64,000 nt of DNA from RHKX01 sp041393495 (GCA_041393495.1 JAWKKA010000001.1:186001-250000), one strand, 5' to 3'. Numbered from the stretch's first letter, positions 24,850 through 33,837 are shown. A program made the numbers and translations. Notes: generated from the letters alone by a model not told the origin.

Positions 24850-26622
24850 TCAGCCGTGGCGGCGGACGGCGGGCGGGGTCGAGCCGAGGGCCCCCGGGCC
24901 GGCATGGGTGCCGGCCCCCCGGATGCTTCCGCGGGGACCGTAGGGGGGCATGGGGCGCTCCTCGCCGCCGGCCGCGGAGACGCAGGCGATCAGGCCGCCG
25001 ACGACCCCGCACCAGAGCAGGCTGAGCAGCAGCCCGACCTGCCCGTCGGCGATCATCAGGAGCAGGTGCCAGGGCGCCCCGAGCCCGAGGTCGAGCTCGT
25101 GCGCCCAGGTGACGAAGCCGGCGCCGGCCGGGATCAGCGACGCGCAGGCGATCGCGGCCAGGGCGACGGCCCGGGGCGGGCCCGCCGCCCGGGCGGCGAA
25201 CAGCCAGACGTGCGCCGTCGGGGCCAAGAGCAGGGCCAGGTAGGGATTGACCAGCCAGATGCCGAGCGCCGACAAGCCGGTGAGAAGGCCCGCGGCCGCG
25301 GCGAGCGTCTGCGGCTCGGCGTCGAGCGGGGTTCGCATCGGGCGGATCAGCAGGACCGTCAGAGCGACCGCGCCGGCGAGCACGGCGAAGGCGACCGGCC
25401 CGGCGCCGCCGGCGGGATGGAGGGCCGGGTCGTAGGGGAAGGTCGGGTCGGGCACGAGGCCGACGAGCCCGAGCAGGTGGATGAGCAGGACCGCCGCCAG
25501 CGGGATCAGGACGCGCTCGCCGGCCCAGAAGAGCGTCTTGCGGGCGCGCCAGTCATTGCGATGCTCGCGCAGCCAGGTGTCGCCGGCGGTCAGCAGCGGC
25601 GCGAATATCAGCGTGACCGCCAGCAGCGACAGCGTCCACCCGGGCACGAGGTTGTCGCCGACCCGGATGTAGTCGTCGGGACCGGCGTCGGCCGGCTTTT
25701 CGGCGTGGTCGAGGGTGAGGACGAGATCGAGGACGGTCCCGCCGGCGGCGGTCAGGGTCTGCGGCGAGATCGCCTCGGCGTCGTCGGTGGCCGCCGGCAC
25801 CTGGCGTTCGCCGTGGGCGCTGATCGCCAGCGCCTCGATTCCGGACCGACGCAGCGCGACCTGCTCGCCCAGGCCGGCCGGAAAGGCGAGCCGCGCGAGC
25901 CCGACCCAGGCGCCGGGCGCCGGGTCGCGCTCGCCGAAGTTGCCGGCGGCGAGGTCCCGCGCGGTTTCGACGAGCTGGGCCGACGGGCTCGACGGCCCGG
26001 AGCCCGATGCGACCACGAACGGCGGCTCGGGATCGGGGACGCCCGGCTGGGAGATCACCAGCGCCGCGTCGATCGCGGCCGGGTCGGGCAGCGCGTCGAT
26101 GAGCTGCTCGGCCCCCGCGCCGCCGCCGCCGCCGTCGGTCGAGGCGAAGATCAGCGTCTGCTCGTGGCGCGAGCGGCCGAGGGCGTCGGCGAGGCCGAGC
26201 AGCGTCGCGGTCGCGGAGGCGCTCGTCGTCGCGCCCGGGCCGCTGGCGGAGTCACGGGCGGCGAGGACGACGATCGTCCGGTCCGAGTTCCCGGGCAGGG
26301 TCAGGATCACGTTCTCGAGCCGGACGCCTTCGCCGTCGAAGCTCGAGTCGAACGACTCGGTCGTGACGTCGCCGCCCTCGATCGCCGAGAAGCGCTCCTC
26401 GACGAGGTCGGCGACGGCTTCGTCGCCGGCCGAGCCCGGCGTCCGGTCCGGCGCCAGCGAGACGATCGCGCGGGCGGTCCGGGCCGCCTCGGGGCCGTCG
26501 AAGGTCGGGGTGGCTGCCGGCGGCGACAGCCGCGGGGGGATCGACTGGAACGAGAACATCATCACGACGAACGCGGCGAGCGCGGGCAGCAGGGCGGCGC
26601 GATAGATCCTCGGGTCGAACAT
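24850..26622 (-). CDS. Membrane protein with M28-type peptidase-like domain, metal site degenerate
   Basis: A 590-residue protein: one N-terminal membrane segment, an extracellular domain (about 45-310) laid out like M28 aminopeptidases, then about eight membrane helices (330-560) and a Pro/Gly-rich tail. The domain has RTPGSAGDEAVADLVEERF, IVVLAARDSASGPGATTSAS, TLIFASTDGGGGGAGAEQLI and ALAISAHGERQVPAATDDAE. In active M28 enzymes the second segment is AHxDS...GAxDNASG. Here the His is lost and the Asp is Thr, so it probably no longer binds two zincs. A binding or regulatory role is more likely. It is divergent from the response-regulator gene. Confidence 0.75.
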   Translation of the reverse strand: MFDPRIYRAALLPALAAFVVMMFSFQSIPPRLSPPAATPTFDGPEAARTARAIVSLAPDRTPGSAGDEAVADLVEERFSAIEGGDVTTESFDSSFDGEGVRLENVILTLPGNSDRTIVVLAARDSASGPGATTSASATATLLGLADALGRSRHEQTLIFASTDGGGGGAGAEQLIDALPDPAAIDAALVISQPGVPDPEPPFVVASGSGPSSPSAQLVETARDLAAGNFGERDPAPGAWVGLARLAFPAGLGEQVALRRSGIEALAISAHGERQVPAATDDAEAISPQTLTAAGGTVLDLVLTLDHAEKPADAGPDDYIRVGDNLVPGWTLSLLAVTLIFAPLLTAGDTWLREHRNDWRARKTLFWAGERVLIPLAAVLLIHLLGLVGLVPDPTFPYDPALHPAGGAGPVAFAVLAGAVALTVLLIRPMRTPLDAEPQTLAAAAGLLTGLSALGIWLVNPYLALLLAPTAHVWLFAARAAGPPRAVALAAIACASLIPAGAGFVTWAHELDLGLGAPWHLLLMIADGQVGLLLSLLWCGVVGGLIACVSAAGGEERPMPPYGPRGSIRGAGTHAGPGALGSTPPAVRRHG

Positions 26623-26651
26623 CGGTGGGGCGGTGAAACTAACCTCTCGAC

Positions 26652-27356
26652 ATGGCCGAAGCCTCGGCTCGCATTCTGCTCGTCGACGACGAGGAGTCGA
26701 TCCAGACGCTGCTCGCGTATCCGTTGCGCAGGGACGGCTACGAGGTCGTCGTCGCCCGCGACGGCCGCGAGGGCCTCGACGAGTTCGCGGCCGGCCGCTT
26801 CGACCTCGTCGTCCTCGACGTGATGATGCCCCGCATCGACGGGATCGAGGTCTGCCGGCGCCTGCGCGCCCGCAGCCAGGTCCCGATCATCATGCTGACC
26901 GCCCGCGACGACGAGATCGACAAGGTGCTCGGCCTCGAGATCGGCGCCGACGACTACATCACGAAGCCGTTCAGCGTCCGCGAGTTCTCGAGTCGCGTCA
27001 AGGCGGCGCTGCGGCGAACCCGGATGGCGTCGGAGGAGCCTGTCGAGGGGCCGATCGCGGCCGGCGAGCTGAGCATCGACCCGGGGCGCCGGCTGGTCAC
27101 GGTCCGCGGTGAGCGGGTCGAGCTGACCTACGTCGAGTTCGAGCTCCTCGCCGCCCTCGCCCGCGCGCCCGGTCGCGTCTTCGATCGCGGCTCCCTGCTC
27201 GAGCGGATCTGGGGCGACAGCACCTACCGCGATCCGCGCACGATCGACGTCCACGTCCGCCACCTGCGCGAGAAGATCGAGTCGGACCCGAAACGGCCCG
27301 AGCACCTGCTGACGGTGCGCGGCGTCGGCTACCGGTTCCGCGACGAGGAGTGCTGA
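26652..27356 (+). CDS. OmpR/PhoB-family response regulator
   Basis: A 234-residue two-component regulator. The receiver domain has the acidic pair Asp12-Asp13, the phosphoacceptor Asp56 in LVVLDVMMPRIDG, Thr in MLTARDDE and Lys in ITKPFS. The DNA-binding domain is a winged helix (about 135-230) with LTYVEFELLAALARAPGRVFDR, RTIDVHVRHLREKIE and RGVGYRF. It overlaps the sensor kinase gene by 7 bp, and the HtrA gene follows, an order also seen for envelope-stress or MprAB/CssRS-like systems. The divergent M28-like membrane gene is a possible target. The signal is unknown. Confidence 0.95.
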   Translation: MAEASARILLVDDEESIQTLLAYPLRRDGYEVVVARDGREGLDEFAAGRFDLVVLDVMMPRIDGIEVCRRLRARSQVPIIMLTARDDEIDKVLGLEIGADDYITKPFSVREFSSRVKAALRRTRMASEEPVEGPIAAGELSIDPGRRLVTVRGERVELTYVEFELLAALARAPGRVFDRGSLLERIWGDSTYRDPRTIDVHVRHLREKIESDPKRPEHLLTVRGVGYRFRDEEC

Positions 27357-28837
27357 GCGTGCCGCCCCGGTCCGTCTCGAGGTTCGACAGCATCCGGACC
27401 CGGCTCGTCCTCCTGTTCTTCGCGATCACCGCGACGGCGATCGGCTTCGTCTACCTCTACGTGGTCCCCCAGCTCAGCTCCCGGCTTGAGTCCGAGCAGC
27501 TCGACCGGCTCGAGCAGCAGGGCGCCCGGGAGCTCGACGAGCTGCGGACCGCGGCGCGGCGCGGGCTCGAGCAACGCCGGCTCGAGGCGCTCGTCCGCCG
27601 GACCGCCGCCGATGTCGACTCGCGGATCACGCTGCTCGGGCTCCGCGAGGGGGAGCCGGCGTTCGTCATCGCCGACTCCGCGCTCGAGAGCGACGCGCTC
27701 GACCCCGAGTACCCGGCGGCGAGCGGCGCGGCAGCCGCCGGCGACGTCCGCTCGGCGGTCGAGACGGTCGGCGGCAGCCGGATCGGCGAGGCGGCCTTCC
27801 CGGTCGGCGGCGAGGTCCCCGCTTCCGGCGGTGCCGATGCGGCGCCGGGGGCCCCGGGCTGGGTGATCGTCCTCTCGACCCCGCTCGACGACGTCGAGGC
27901 CAACGTCGCGCTGATCCGCCGCCAGACGCTGATCGCCGGCGGGATCGCCCTCGCCGCGTCGCTGCTCGCCGCGTTCATCGCCGCCGGTTACCACGCGCGG
28001 CGGATCCGCCGGCTCGAGGAGGCCGCCGCCCGGGTCGCGCGCGGCGACTTCAGCGCCCCGATCCCGGCCGGCGCCAGCGATGAGCTCGGCCAGCTCGCCG
28101 ACACCCTCGAGCAGATGCGGAGGCGGCTGCGCGGGCTCGAGACGGCGCGCCGCGACTTCATCGCCAACGCCTCGCACGAGCTCCGCACGCCGATCGCCTC
28201 GCTGGGCGGCTTCATCGAGCTGCTCGACGACGATCCCGAGCCGGACGCCGCGACCCGGGCCGAGTTCGTGCGGACGATGCGCGGCCAGATCGAGCGGCTG
28301 ACGAAGCTCTCCACCGACCTCCTCGACCTCTCGCGGCTCGACGCCGACGCCCTCAGCCTGCAGAGCGAGCCGATCGGCCTCGATGGCCTCGCGAGCGAGG
28401 TCGCGGCCGAGTTCGCGGCCGCCGCCGAGCGGCACGGAACCACCGTCGCCGTCGCGACGAACTCCCAGGAACCGCTTGCCCAAGCCGATCGTGGGCGGAC
28501 GGCGCAGATCTTGCGTATCCTGATCGACAACGCGCTGAAGCACACGGCGCCCGGAACGGAGATCGCGATCAGCACCTCGAGCACCGCAACCGCAGCGCGA
28601 CTGACGGTGGCCGACGACGGCCCCGGGATCGATCCGCGCTCGCGCGAGCGCGTCTTCGAGCGCTTCTACACCGCCGACTCCGTCAGCGGTTCCGGCCTCG
28701 GCCTCGCGATCGCCCGCGAGCTCGCCCGCGCGATGGGCGGCGACGTCGTCCTCGAGCCGCGCCGCGGCCGCGGCGCGGCGTTCAGCCTGATCCTGCCGCC
28801 GGTCGGCAGCGCCCGCCCCGTGGGAGCGCCGGCGTGA
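27350..28837 (+). CDS. Membrane sensor histidine kinase
   Basis: The partner kinase of the preceding regulator, 495 residues from GTG 27350; GTG 27359 is an alternative. A first membrane helix (RLVLLFFAITATAIGFVYLYVV), an extracellular sensor region of about 150 residues and a second helix (LIAGGIALAASLLAAFIAAG) are followed by HAMP, the HisKA box FIANASHELRTPIASLGGF with His276, and the ATPase domain with N box ILRILIDNALKHT, DDGPGIDPRSRERVFERFY and GSGLGLAIARELA. All motifs are complete. The GTGA overlap with the HtrA gene downstream suggests co-expression and a role in sensing envelope protein damage. Confidence 0.95.
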   Translation: MLSVPPRSVSRFDSIRTRLVLLFFAITATAIGFVYLYVVPQLSSRLESEQLDRLEQQGARELDELRTAARRGLEQRRLEALVRRTAADVDSRITLLGLREGEPAFVIADSALESDALDPEYPAASGAAAAGDVRSAVETVGGSRIGEAAFPVGGEVPASGGADAAPGAPGWVIVLSTPLDDVEANVALIRRQTLIAGGIALAASLLAAFIAAGYHARRIRRLEEAAARVARGDFSAPIPAGASDELGQLADTLEQMRRRLRGLETARRDFIANASHELRTPIASLGGFIELLDDDPEPDAATRAEFVRTMRGQIERLTKLSTDLLDLSRLDADALSLQSEPIGLDGLASEVAAEFAAAAERHGTTVAVATNSQEPLAQADRGRTAQILRILIDNALKHTAPGTEIAISTSSTATAARLTVADDGPGIDPRSRERVFERFYTADSVSGSGLGLAIARELARAMGGDVVLEPRRGRGAAFSLILPPVGSARPVGAPA

Positions 28838-30024
28838 CGCCGACATCGCGGCGGGTCGGCCCGGTGATGGTGGCCGGGTCGCTCATGCTGCTGCTCGCCC
28901 TCGGGCTTGCCGCCTGCGGCGACTCCGGCCCGACGAGCGGGGCAACGACGGTCGCGACCACGACGACCACGACGACGTCCGGGCCCCGCCTCGCTGCCTC
29001 CATCTCGTCCTCCGGCTTCGACCCGCAGGCGATCTACGCCGAGGCGGCCCCGAGCGTCGTCACGATCCTCTCGCTGATCGGCGACTCGGCGAACCCGACC
29101 TCGGCCGGCCAGGGATCCGGCTTCGTGATCAACGAGAACGGCGAGATCGTCACCAACGCGCACGTCGTCACCGACGCCACCGAGGCCGGCGGCGGCCAGC
29201 CGATTCACGAGGCGGACGAGGTCTACGTCGAGTTCGGCGATCGCAATCAGGTCCCGGCCGAGATCGTCGGCATCGACCCGAATGCTGACGTCGCCCTGAT
29301 CGAGGTCGAGCCCGACGGGCTCGACCTCGAGCCGATCGGGCTCGGCGACTCCGACGACGTCCAGGTCGGCGCCCCGGTCGCGGCGATCGGCAGCCCGTTC
29401 GGCCAGGAGCAGTCGCTCTCGGTCGGGATCGTCTCCGCCACCGACCGCTCGATCGACTCGCTGACGAAGTTCAAGATCGACGGCGCGATCCAGACCGACA
29501 CGTCGATCAACCCGGGCAACTCCGGCGGCCCGCTGATCGGCGCCGACGGCAAGGTGGTCGGGATCGACCAGCAGATCAACACGACATCCGGCGGCAACGA
29601 GGGGGTCGGCTTCGCGGTGCCGATCAACCTCGTCAAGCGCTCGATCGACCAGCTCCGCGCCAACGGCGAGGTCGAGTACGCCTACATCGGGGTCGAGAGC
29701 CAGCCGCTCTACCCGCAGCTCGCCGACAAGCTCGGGATCGACGCGCCGACGGGGTCGCTGATCTCGCGCGTCGTGCCGGGCGGCCCCGCTGACGAGGCGG
29801 GGCTCCGCGGTGGCTCCGGCGAGAAGATCGAGTTCCAGGGGCGCAAGGTCGACGTCGGCGGCGACACGATCGTTGCCGTCGACGGACAGAAGCTCGTCGC
29901 CGAGAACGATCTCTCGCGGCTGGTCGCGACCTACGACCCCGGCGATCAGGTGTCCTTGACGATCATCCGCGACGGCAAGGAGATGGACCTCGACGTGACG
30001 CTCGGGGCGCGGCCCGAGTCGTGA
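28834..30024 (+). CDS. HtrA/DegP-family serine protease lipoprotein with PDZ domain
   Basis: An exported trypsin-fold protease of 396 residues. The lipobox LAAC (Cys28) anchors it outside the membrane, followed by a Thr-rich linker. The catalytic triad is His110 (TNAHVV), Asp152 (NADVALIEV) and Ser230 (NPGNSGGPL). A single PDZ domain occupies about residues 275-390 (YIGVESQPLYPQLADKLGI, VVPGGPADEAGL, GDTIVAVDGQ). It overlaps the kinase gene by 4 bp (GTGA). Family members degrade or refold misfolded exported proteins, and the gene is probably controlled with the two-component system. All key residues are present, so it should be active. Confidence 0.95.
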   Translation: MTPTSRRVGPVMVAGSLMLLLALGLAACGDSGPTSGATTVATTTTTTTSGPRLAASISSSGFDPQAIYAEAAPSVVTILSLIGDSANPTSAGQGSGFVINENGEIVTNAHVVTDATEAGGGQPIHEADEVYVEFGDRNQVPAEIVGIDPNADVALIEVEPDGLDLEPIGLGDSDDVQVGAPVAAIGSPFGQEQSLSVGIVSATDRSIDSLTKFKIDGAIQTDTSINPGNSGGPLIGADGKVVGIDQQINTTSGGNEGVGFAVPINLVKRSIDQLRANGEVEYAYIGVESQPLYPQLADKLGIDAPTGSLISRVVPGGPADEAGLRGGSGEKIEFQGRKVDVGGDTIVAVDGQKLVAENDLSRLVATYDPGDQVSLTIIRDGKEMDLDVTLGARPES

Positions 30025-30099
30025 GCTGAGCCGCTGGCGGCCGACGACCACCCGATCGGCAGGCTCGTCGCCGACCTCGCCGCCGAGCTCCGCGCGGTC

Positions 30100-30975
30100 G
30101 TGCTTCCGCACCTCGGTCGCGACGCGGGCCGCGAGCACGCCGGCGCCGGCGCCGGCGGCGACGTCACCTTCGCGATCGACGAGCGCGCCGAGGCGCGGAT
30201 GGAGGCCTACCTGGCCGCCAACGCCCCCGACGTCGCCTTCTACTCGGAGGACCGCGGCCTCGTCGATCCCGGTGGCGAGCCCCGCTGGGTGCTGATCGTC
30301 GACCCGATCGACGGGACGCGTCCGGCCCTGGCCGGGCTCGAGTCGGCCTGCGTCTCGGTCGCCGCCGCCCCGTTCGTCGCCGAGCCGCGGATGGGCGACG
30401 TCGAGGTCGGCTGTGTCGTCGAGATCAAGTCCGGCGAGCGCTTCCTCGCGATCCGCGGCGGTGGGCTCGAGCCGGCGCCGCGATTGTCGCGCCAGACGAG
30501 CGTCGAGCGGATGCTCTGGACCTACGGCTTCCGGGGCCGACCGGCGGTGCCGACGGCGATCGTCCTCGCCGACCTCCTCGACCGCTCCTCGGTATCGGGC
30601 GGCACGTTCGATCTCGGCTCGGCGACCTACGACATGACGCGGCTCGTCACCGGCCAGCTCGATGCCTACGTCGAGCCCGGGCCGCGGATGATCGCCGAGC
30701 TCGGCTGGGTCCGCAGCGAGTTCGAGCGGGTCGGGCGCGGCGCGGTCCTCAACAACTCGCCCTACGACCTCGCCGCGGCGGCGCTGATCCTCGACGAGGC
30801 CGGCGCGATCCTGACCGACGCGGGCGGTCGCCGGCTCGACGATCGGCCGCTGCTCGGCTCCGGCCACGACTACCAGATGTCGTGCGTCTGCGCGGCGACC
30901 CCGGCGCTGCACGCGGCGATCATCGCGTCGCTCGACGCCGGCATCGAGCGGCTGCGGGCGACCGGCCCGCGCTGA
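30100..30975 (+). CDS. Inositol monophosphatase-family protein
   Basis: A Mg-dependent phosphatase-fold protein. Motifs are DVTFAIDERAE, FYSEDRG (metal-binding Glu in SED), WVLIVDPIDGTRPAL (the DP-I/L-DGT hallmark) and a C-terminal domain that ends normally, although the usual late WDxAA motif reads SPYDLAAAAL, with Tyr for Trp. Good coding continues upstream of GTG 30100 (GRLVADLAAELRAVVLPHLG, a typical first helix) as far as the HtrA stop at 30024. The true start may therefore be a CTG at 30034, which would add 22 residues. Substrate could be inositol phosphate, fructose bisphosphate or PAP. It probably belongs to the regulator-kinase-HtrA transcript. Confidence 0.85.
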   Translation: MLPHLGRDAGREHAGAGAGGDVTFAIDERAEARMEAYLAANAPDVAFYSEDRGLVDPGGEPRWVLIVDPIDGTRPALAGLESACVSVAAAPFVAEPRMGDVEVGCVVEIKSGERFLAIRGGGLEPAPRLSRQTSVERMLWTYGFRGRPAVPTAIVLADLLDRSSVSGGTFDLGSATYDMTRLVTGQLDAYVEPGPRMIAELGWVRSEFERVGRGAVLNNSPYDLAAAALILDEAGAILTDAGGRRLDDRPLLGSGHDYQMSCVCAATPALHAAIIASLDAGIERLRATGPR

Positions 30976-31015
30976 GCCGCGCCGTCCCCCGACCGGCGCG
31001 TCGATAGCCTCCGGC

Positions 31016-31039
31016 GTGATGAACGAGCTCGAGCGATGA
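31016..31039 (+). CDS. Leaderless mini-ORF overlapping the otsA start (uORF)
   Basis: GTG 31016, then ATG 31019, opens a seven-codon frame (MMNELER) that stops at TGA 31037-31039 and overlaps the otsA ATG (31036) as ATGA. A TAGCCT -10 box (31005-31010) ends 6 nt before the GTG, so the message would start at this codon and otsA would be reached by coupled re-initiation. This is inferred; no conservation data are available. Confidence 0.4.
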   Translation: MMNELER

Positions 31040-32488
31040 GCGACGGCGAGCCGCTGATAATCGTCTCGAACCGCGGCCCTGCGCAGTTTGACCGGGACGA
31101 GGCCGGCGAGCGGGTGATCAGCCGCGGCGGCGGCGGCCTGGTGACGGCGCTGACCGGGCTCGCGAGCCACCGCGACGTGCTCTGGATCGCCTCCGCGATG
31201 ACCGAGGAGGACGTCGTCGTCGCCCGCGAGTCCGACGGCCCGACGACGATCGAGCTCGAGGGCGGCTCCTACGAGGTCGAGCTCGTCGCCTCCGACCCGA
31301 CCGCCTACGAGCTGTTCTACAGCGTCATCTCCAACCCGCAGCTCTGGTTCACCCAGCACTACCTCTGGGACCTCTCGAACGCGCCCGACATCCGCGCCGA
31401 GGAGAAGGCGGCGTGGCGCTACGGCTACAAGGCGGTCAACGACGACATCGCCCGGACGGTGCTGACGCGTCTCGACGGCCGCCGCCGGCCGCTGGTGATG
31501 TTCCACGACTACCACCTCTACACGGCCCCGGCGCTGGTCCGCGCGGCCCGACCCGAGGCGACCCTGCAGCACTTCGTCCACATCCCCTGGCCGCACCCCG
31601 ACGCCTGGCGGATCCTCCCGCGCGAGTGGCGCGACGAGATCTTCGACGGGCTGCTCTCGAACGACATCATCGGCTTCCACACCGCCGCCTACGTCCACAA
31701 CTTCCTCGACTGCTGCCGCGAGCTGGTCGGCTGCGAGGTCGATTACCGCCACGAGATCGTCCGCTACGGCGACCGCGAGATCTGGGTCCAGCCATCCGCT
31801 CGGCATCGATGCCGAGCGGCTGCGGGTATCGCCGCGACCGAGGAGGTCGCCGACTACGAGCGCGAGCTGCTCGCCCGCCGCCGCGAGCACCTGATCATCC
31901 GCGTCGACCGCGCCGACCTCTCGAAGAACGTGCTGCGCGGGTTCACCGCGTTCGACCAGTTCCTCACCGATCACAGGGAGCTCCACGAGCGGGTCACGTT
32001 CATCGCCCACCTGCAGCCGTCCCGGCAGACGTCGCCGAGTACCAGGAATACCTCGAGCGGATCGAGGCGCTGTCGCGGTCGTCAACCACCGCCACGGCAC
32101 GACCGACTGGATGCCGATCGACCTGCGGATCTACGAGAACTTCCACGAGGCCGTCGCCCGCTACAAGCACTTCGACCTGCTGATGGTCAACTCCCTGTTC
32201 GACGGCATGAACCTGGTCGCGAAGGAGGCGCCGGCCGTGAACACCCGCGACGGCGTCCTGATGCTCTCCGAGAACACCGGCGCGCACGAGGAGCTCGGCA
32301 CGTGCGCGCTGAGCGTCAACCCGTTCGACATCGAGGAGCAGGCTGCCGCGATCTACACGGCCCTGAGCATGGACTGGATCGAACGGCGCGAGCGCGCCGA
32401 CAGGCTCCGCGAGATCGTTGACGCGCGCGACCCCGGCGACTGGGTCGACGACCAGCTCGCCGACCTCGAGGCGAAGCGCGGCGGCTGA
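31036..32488 (+). CDS. otsA: Alpha,alpha-trehalose-phosphate synthase, several frameshifts
   Basis: A GT20 enzyme that makes trehalose-6-phosphate from a nucleotide-glucose donor and glucose-6-phosphate. The intact first part has IIVSNRGPAQF, SRGGGGLVTAL, LWDLSNAP, WRYGYKAVN, MFHDYHLYTAP and HIPWPHPDAWRIL. Four small deletions then break the frame: near 31793 (2 nt), 31833 (1), 32029 (1) and 32072 (1). Restoring them gives WVQPHPLGIDAERLRVSPATEEV, LQPSRQDVAEYQEYLERIEALVAVVN and RHGTTDWMPIDLRIYENF, ending with NSLFDGMNLVAKEAPAVN and SENTGAHEELG. The corrected protein is about 485 residues, normal for the family. No otsB phosphatase is adjacent. The lesions are probably sequence errors. Confidence 0.88.
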
Positions 32489-32528
32489 ACGCCACCCGGG
32501 TGATCTCATCTACCGCGGCCTCGGGCGG

Positions 32529-32610
32529 TCAACGCAACAGCAGCGCCGCCATCTTCTCAGCCGGCGTCCGCCATTCCCGGGTCTGCCGTGGCCGGCGGTT
32601 GAGCCGACGG
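32529..32610 (-). pseudogene. IS30-family transposase remnant (C-terminal end only)
   Basis: On the minus strand, codons from about 32603 to a TGA at 32531-32529 read LNRRPRQTREWRTPAEKM and then AALLLR-stop, the typical end of IS30 transposases (LNxRPRxTLxWxTPAExxxxLL). Upstream the frame turns into Arg/Pro/Gly-rich sequence without transposase motifs, so only about 25 codons survive. No inverted repeats or target duplications could be found by eye. The fragment lies 40 bp after otsA and marks the edge of an old insertion in the gap 32489-32655. Confidence 0.6.
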
Positions 32611-32655
32611 CGACCCGGTCGAGCCCGACCTGGCCGGATCGGCGGCCGGGGGGCG

Positions 32656-33198
32656 TCACGGGCCGAATTGGCGGATGCCGGGCGGTGGCCCGATCGGTTC
32701 GCTCGGCGACGGAGGAGGCGTGGGCACGGCGACGGGCGGTGGGGCGGTGGGAGCCGGCGGCGGAGCAGGTGACGGCGGCGGAGCAGGTGACGGTGACGAC
32801 GGCTGAGGCGACGGCGAGGCTGCCGGCTGCGACGGCTGCTCCGGTGGCGGCGATGGCGGCCGCTGCTCCTCTCCGCTTCGGCGGCGCTCGCGCCGCCTGC
32901 TCGCGGTCGGCCGATCGTCCCCCGGCCCTCGGCCGCCGCGATCTTCGGCCCGGCGCGGCCCGGAGTCTCCCCGTTCCCCCTCGCGTGCGCCCTTCGCGCC
33001 GCCGGCGCTCCGCCCCCGCGTGGCGGGCGTCGTCAGCGGTGATCCCTCGGCGAGTCCGGTCAGCCCGACGTCGGGGGGGAGCGGCGGCGGCTCGGGGGTC
33101 CGCAACAGCGACGGCAGCAGCGCCAGGGCGCCGATCGCGGCAGCGACGCAGGCAAGCGCCCGCGCCGCGTGCCGCCAGCTCACGCTCATGCCGGCCAT
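32656..33198 (-). CDS. Pro-rich single-pass membrane-anchored protein
   Basis: A 180-residue protein with an N-terminal membrane segment (about 9-31, HAARALACVAAAIGALALLPSLL) followed by a long disordered region: Pro/Leu segment, an Arg/Glu/Gly-rich charged stretch (70-115) and a PPSPPPEQPSQPAASPSPQP-type repeat tail. Such tails span the wall. No catalytic motif is present and I recognise no family. It is divergent from rpsF, 76 bp away. The Pro-rich coding region is low complexity, so the frame call rests mainly on the clean membrane segment and the absence of alternatives; confidence is moderate. Confidence 0.6.
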   Translation of the reverse strand: MAGMSVSWRHAARALACVAAAIGALALLPSLLRTPEPPPLPPDVGLTGLAEGSPLTTPATRGRSAGGAKGAREGERGDSGPRRAEDRGGRGPGDDRPTASRRRERRRSGEEQRPPSPPPEQPSQPAASPSPQPSSPSPAPPPSPAPPPAPTAPPPVAVPTPPPSPSEPIGPPPGIRQFGP

Positions 33199-33256
33199 GC
33201 CCGTTCAATCCCGCCGGAGCAGCCCCCGCCCCGGGCCGCGGCCCCGCCACCCCCGC

Positions 33257-33262
33257 TATAGT
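33257..33262 (+). promoter_or_regulatory. rpsF -10 box TATAGT
   Basis: TATAGT ends 13 nt before the rpsF ATG at 33275. The intervening bases are CCGCCGCCGCCG with no ribosome binding site, which suggests a very short or absent leader for the ribosomal-protein operon. Confidence 0.6.
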
Positions 33263-33274
33263 CCGCCGCCGCCG

Positions 33275-33730
33275 ATGGCCGACCTCACCTACGAGATGAT
33301 CCTGATGCTCGACCCCCAGGCCGGGGAGGAGCAGCGCGACGCGATCGCGGCCGACGTGAAGTCGAAGCTCGACTCGCGCGGCGAGATCGCGCACGAGGCG
33401 AACTGGGGCCTGCGCAAGATGGCCTACCAGATCGACAAGCGCGAGTCCGCCGACTACCGCTTCTTCAAGTTCGCGGCCGCCAAGGACCTTCTCGACGACC
33501 TCGATCACTCGCTGAAGATCGCCGACGGCGTGCTTCGCTTCCGCGTCTTCAAGGCCGATCCCGACTCGCCGGTGATGGTGCCGCCCGATACCGAGCAGAT
33601 CATGCGCCGCGACGAGGACGAGCGTGGCGGCCGCGGCCGCGGGCCGCGGCGCCGGTTCGAGGACGACGCGCCCGGCGGACGCGGGGCCTCCGAGCCCGCC
33701 ACGGCGGCGGCCGGCGCCGACTCCGAGTAG
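33275..33730 (+). CDS. rpsF: 30S ribosomal protein S6
   Basis: A component of the small subunit platform, where it pairs with S18. The 151-residue product has the S6 core (TYEMILMLDPQAGEEQRDAI, ANWGLRKMAYQIDKRESADY, FFKFAAAKDLLDDLDHSLKI and GVLRFRVFK) and a long charged C-terminal extension rich in Arg, Gly, Glu and Asp (about 115-151) beyond the usual 95-100 residues. ATG 33275 is chosen from conservation and the TATAGT box. It heads the conserved order rpsF-ssb-rpsR-rplI-dnaB, although ssb and rpsR also have their own promoter-like sites. Confidence 0.96.
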   Translation: MADLTYEMILMLDPQAGEEQRDAIAADVKSKLDSRGEIAHEANWGLRKMAYQIDKRESADYRFFKFAAAKDLLDDLDHSLKIADGVLRFRVFKADPDSPVMVPPDTEQIMRRDEDERGGRGRGPRRRFEDDAPGGRGASEPATAAAGADSE

Positions 33731-33803
33731 TCAAACCCCGCAGTTAGCGAGGTCGTCCCGCGCCGTCCGCGGCAGGGCGAAAAGCTCGGCCGTGGGGTTG
33801 CCT

Positions 33804-33837
33804 AGACTCGGAGAGGTCGCAAACGATCAGAAGGAGC
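33804..33837 (+). promoter_or_regulatory. ssb promoter (-10 TAGACT) and ribosome binding site GAAGGAG
   Basis: TAGACT at 33804-33809 is followed by an untranslated leader of about 26 nt and GAAGGAG (33831-33837), 4 nt before the ssb GTG at 33842. This is a conventional leadered arrangement, unlike many neighbours, and fixes the GTG as the start. Confidence 0.6.

Noticed and set aside
28666..32100. Minus-strand open frame of over 1100 codons opposite the kinase, htrA and otsA
   Set aside because: Antisense shadow produced by high GC at third codon positions; composition is Asp/Arg/Val low complexity.
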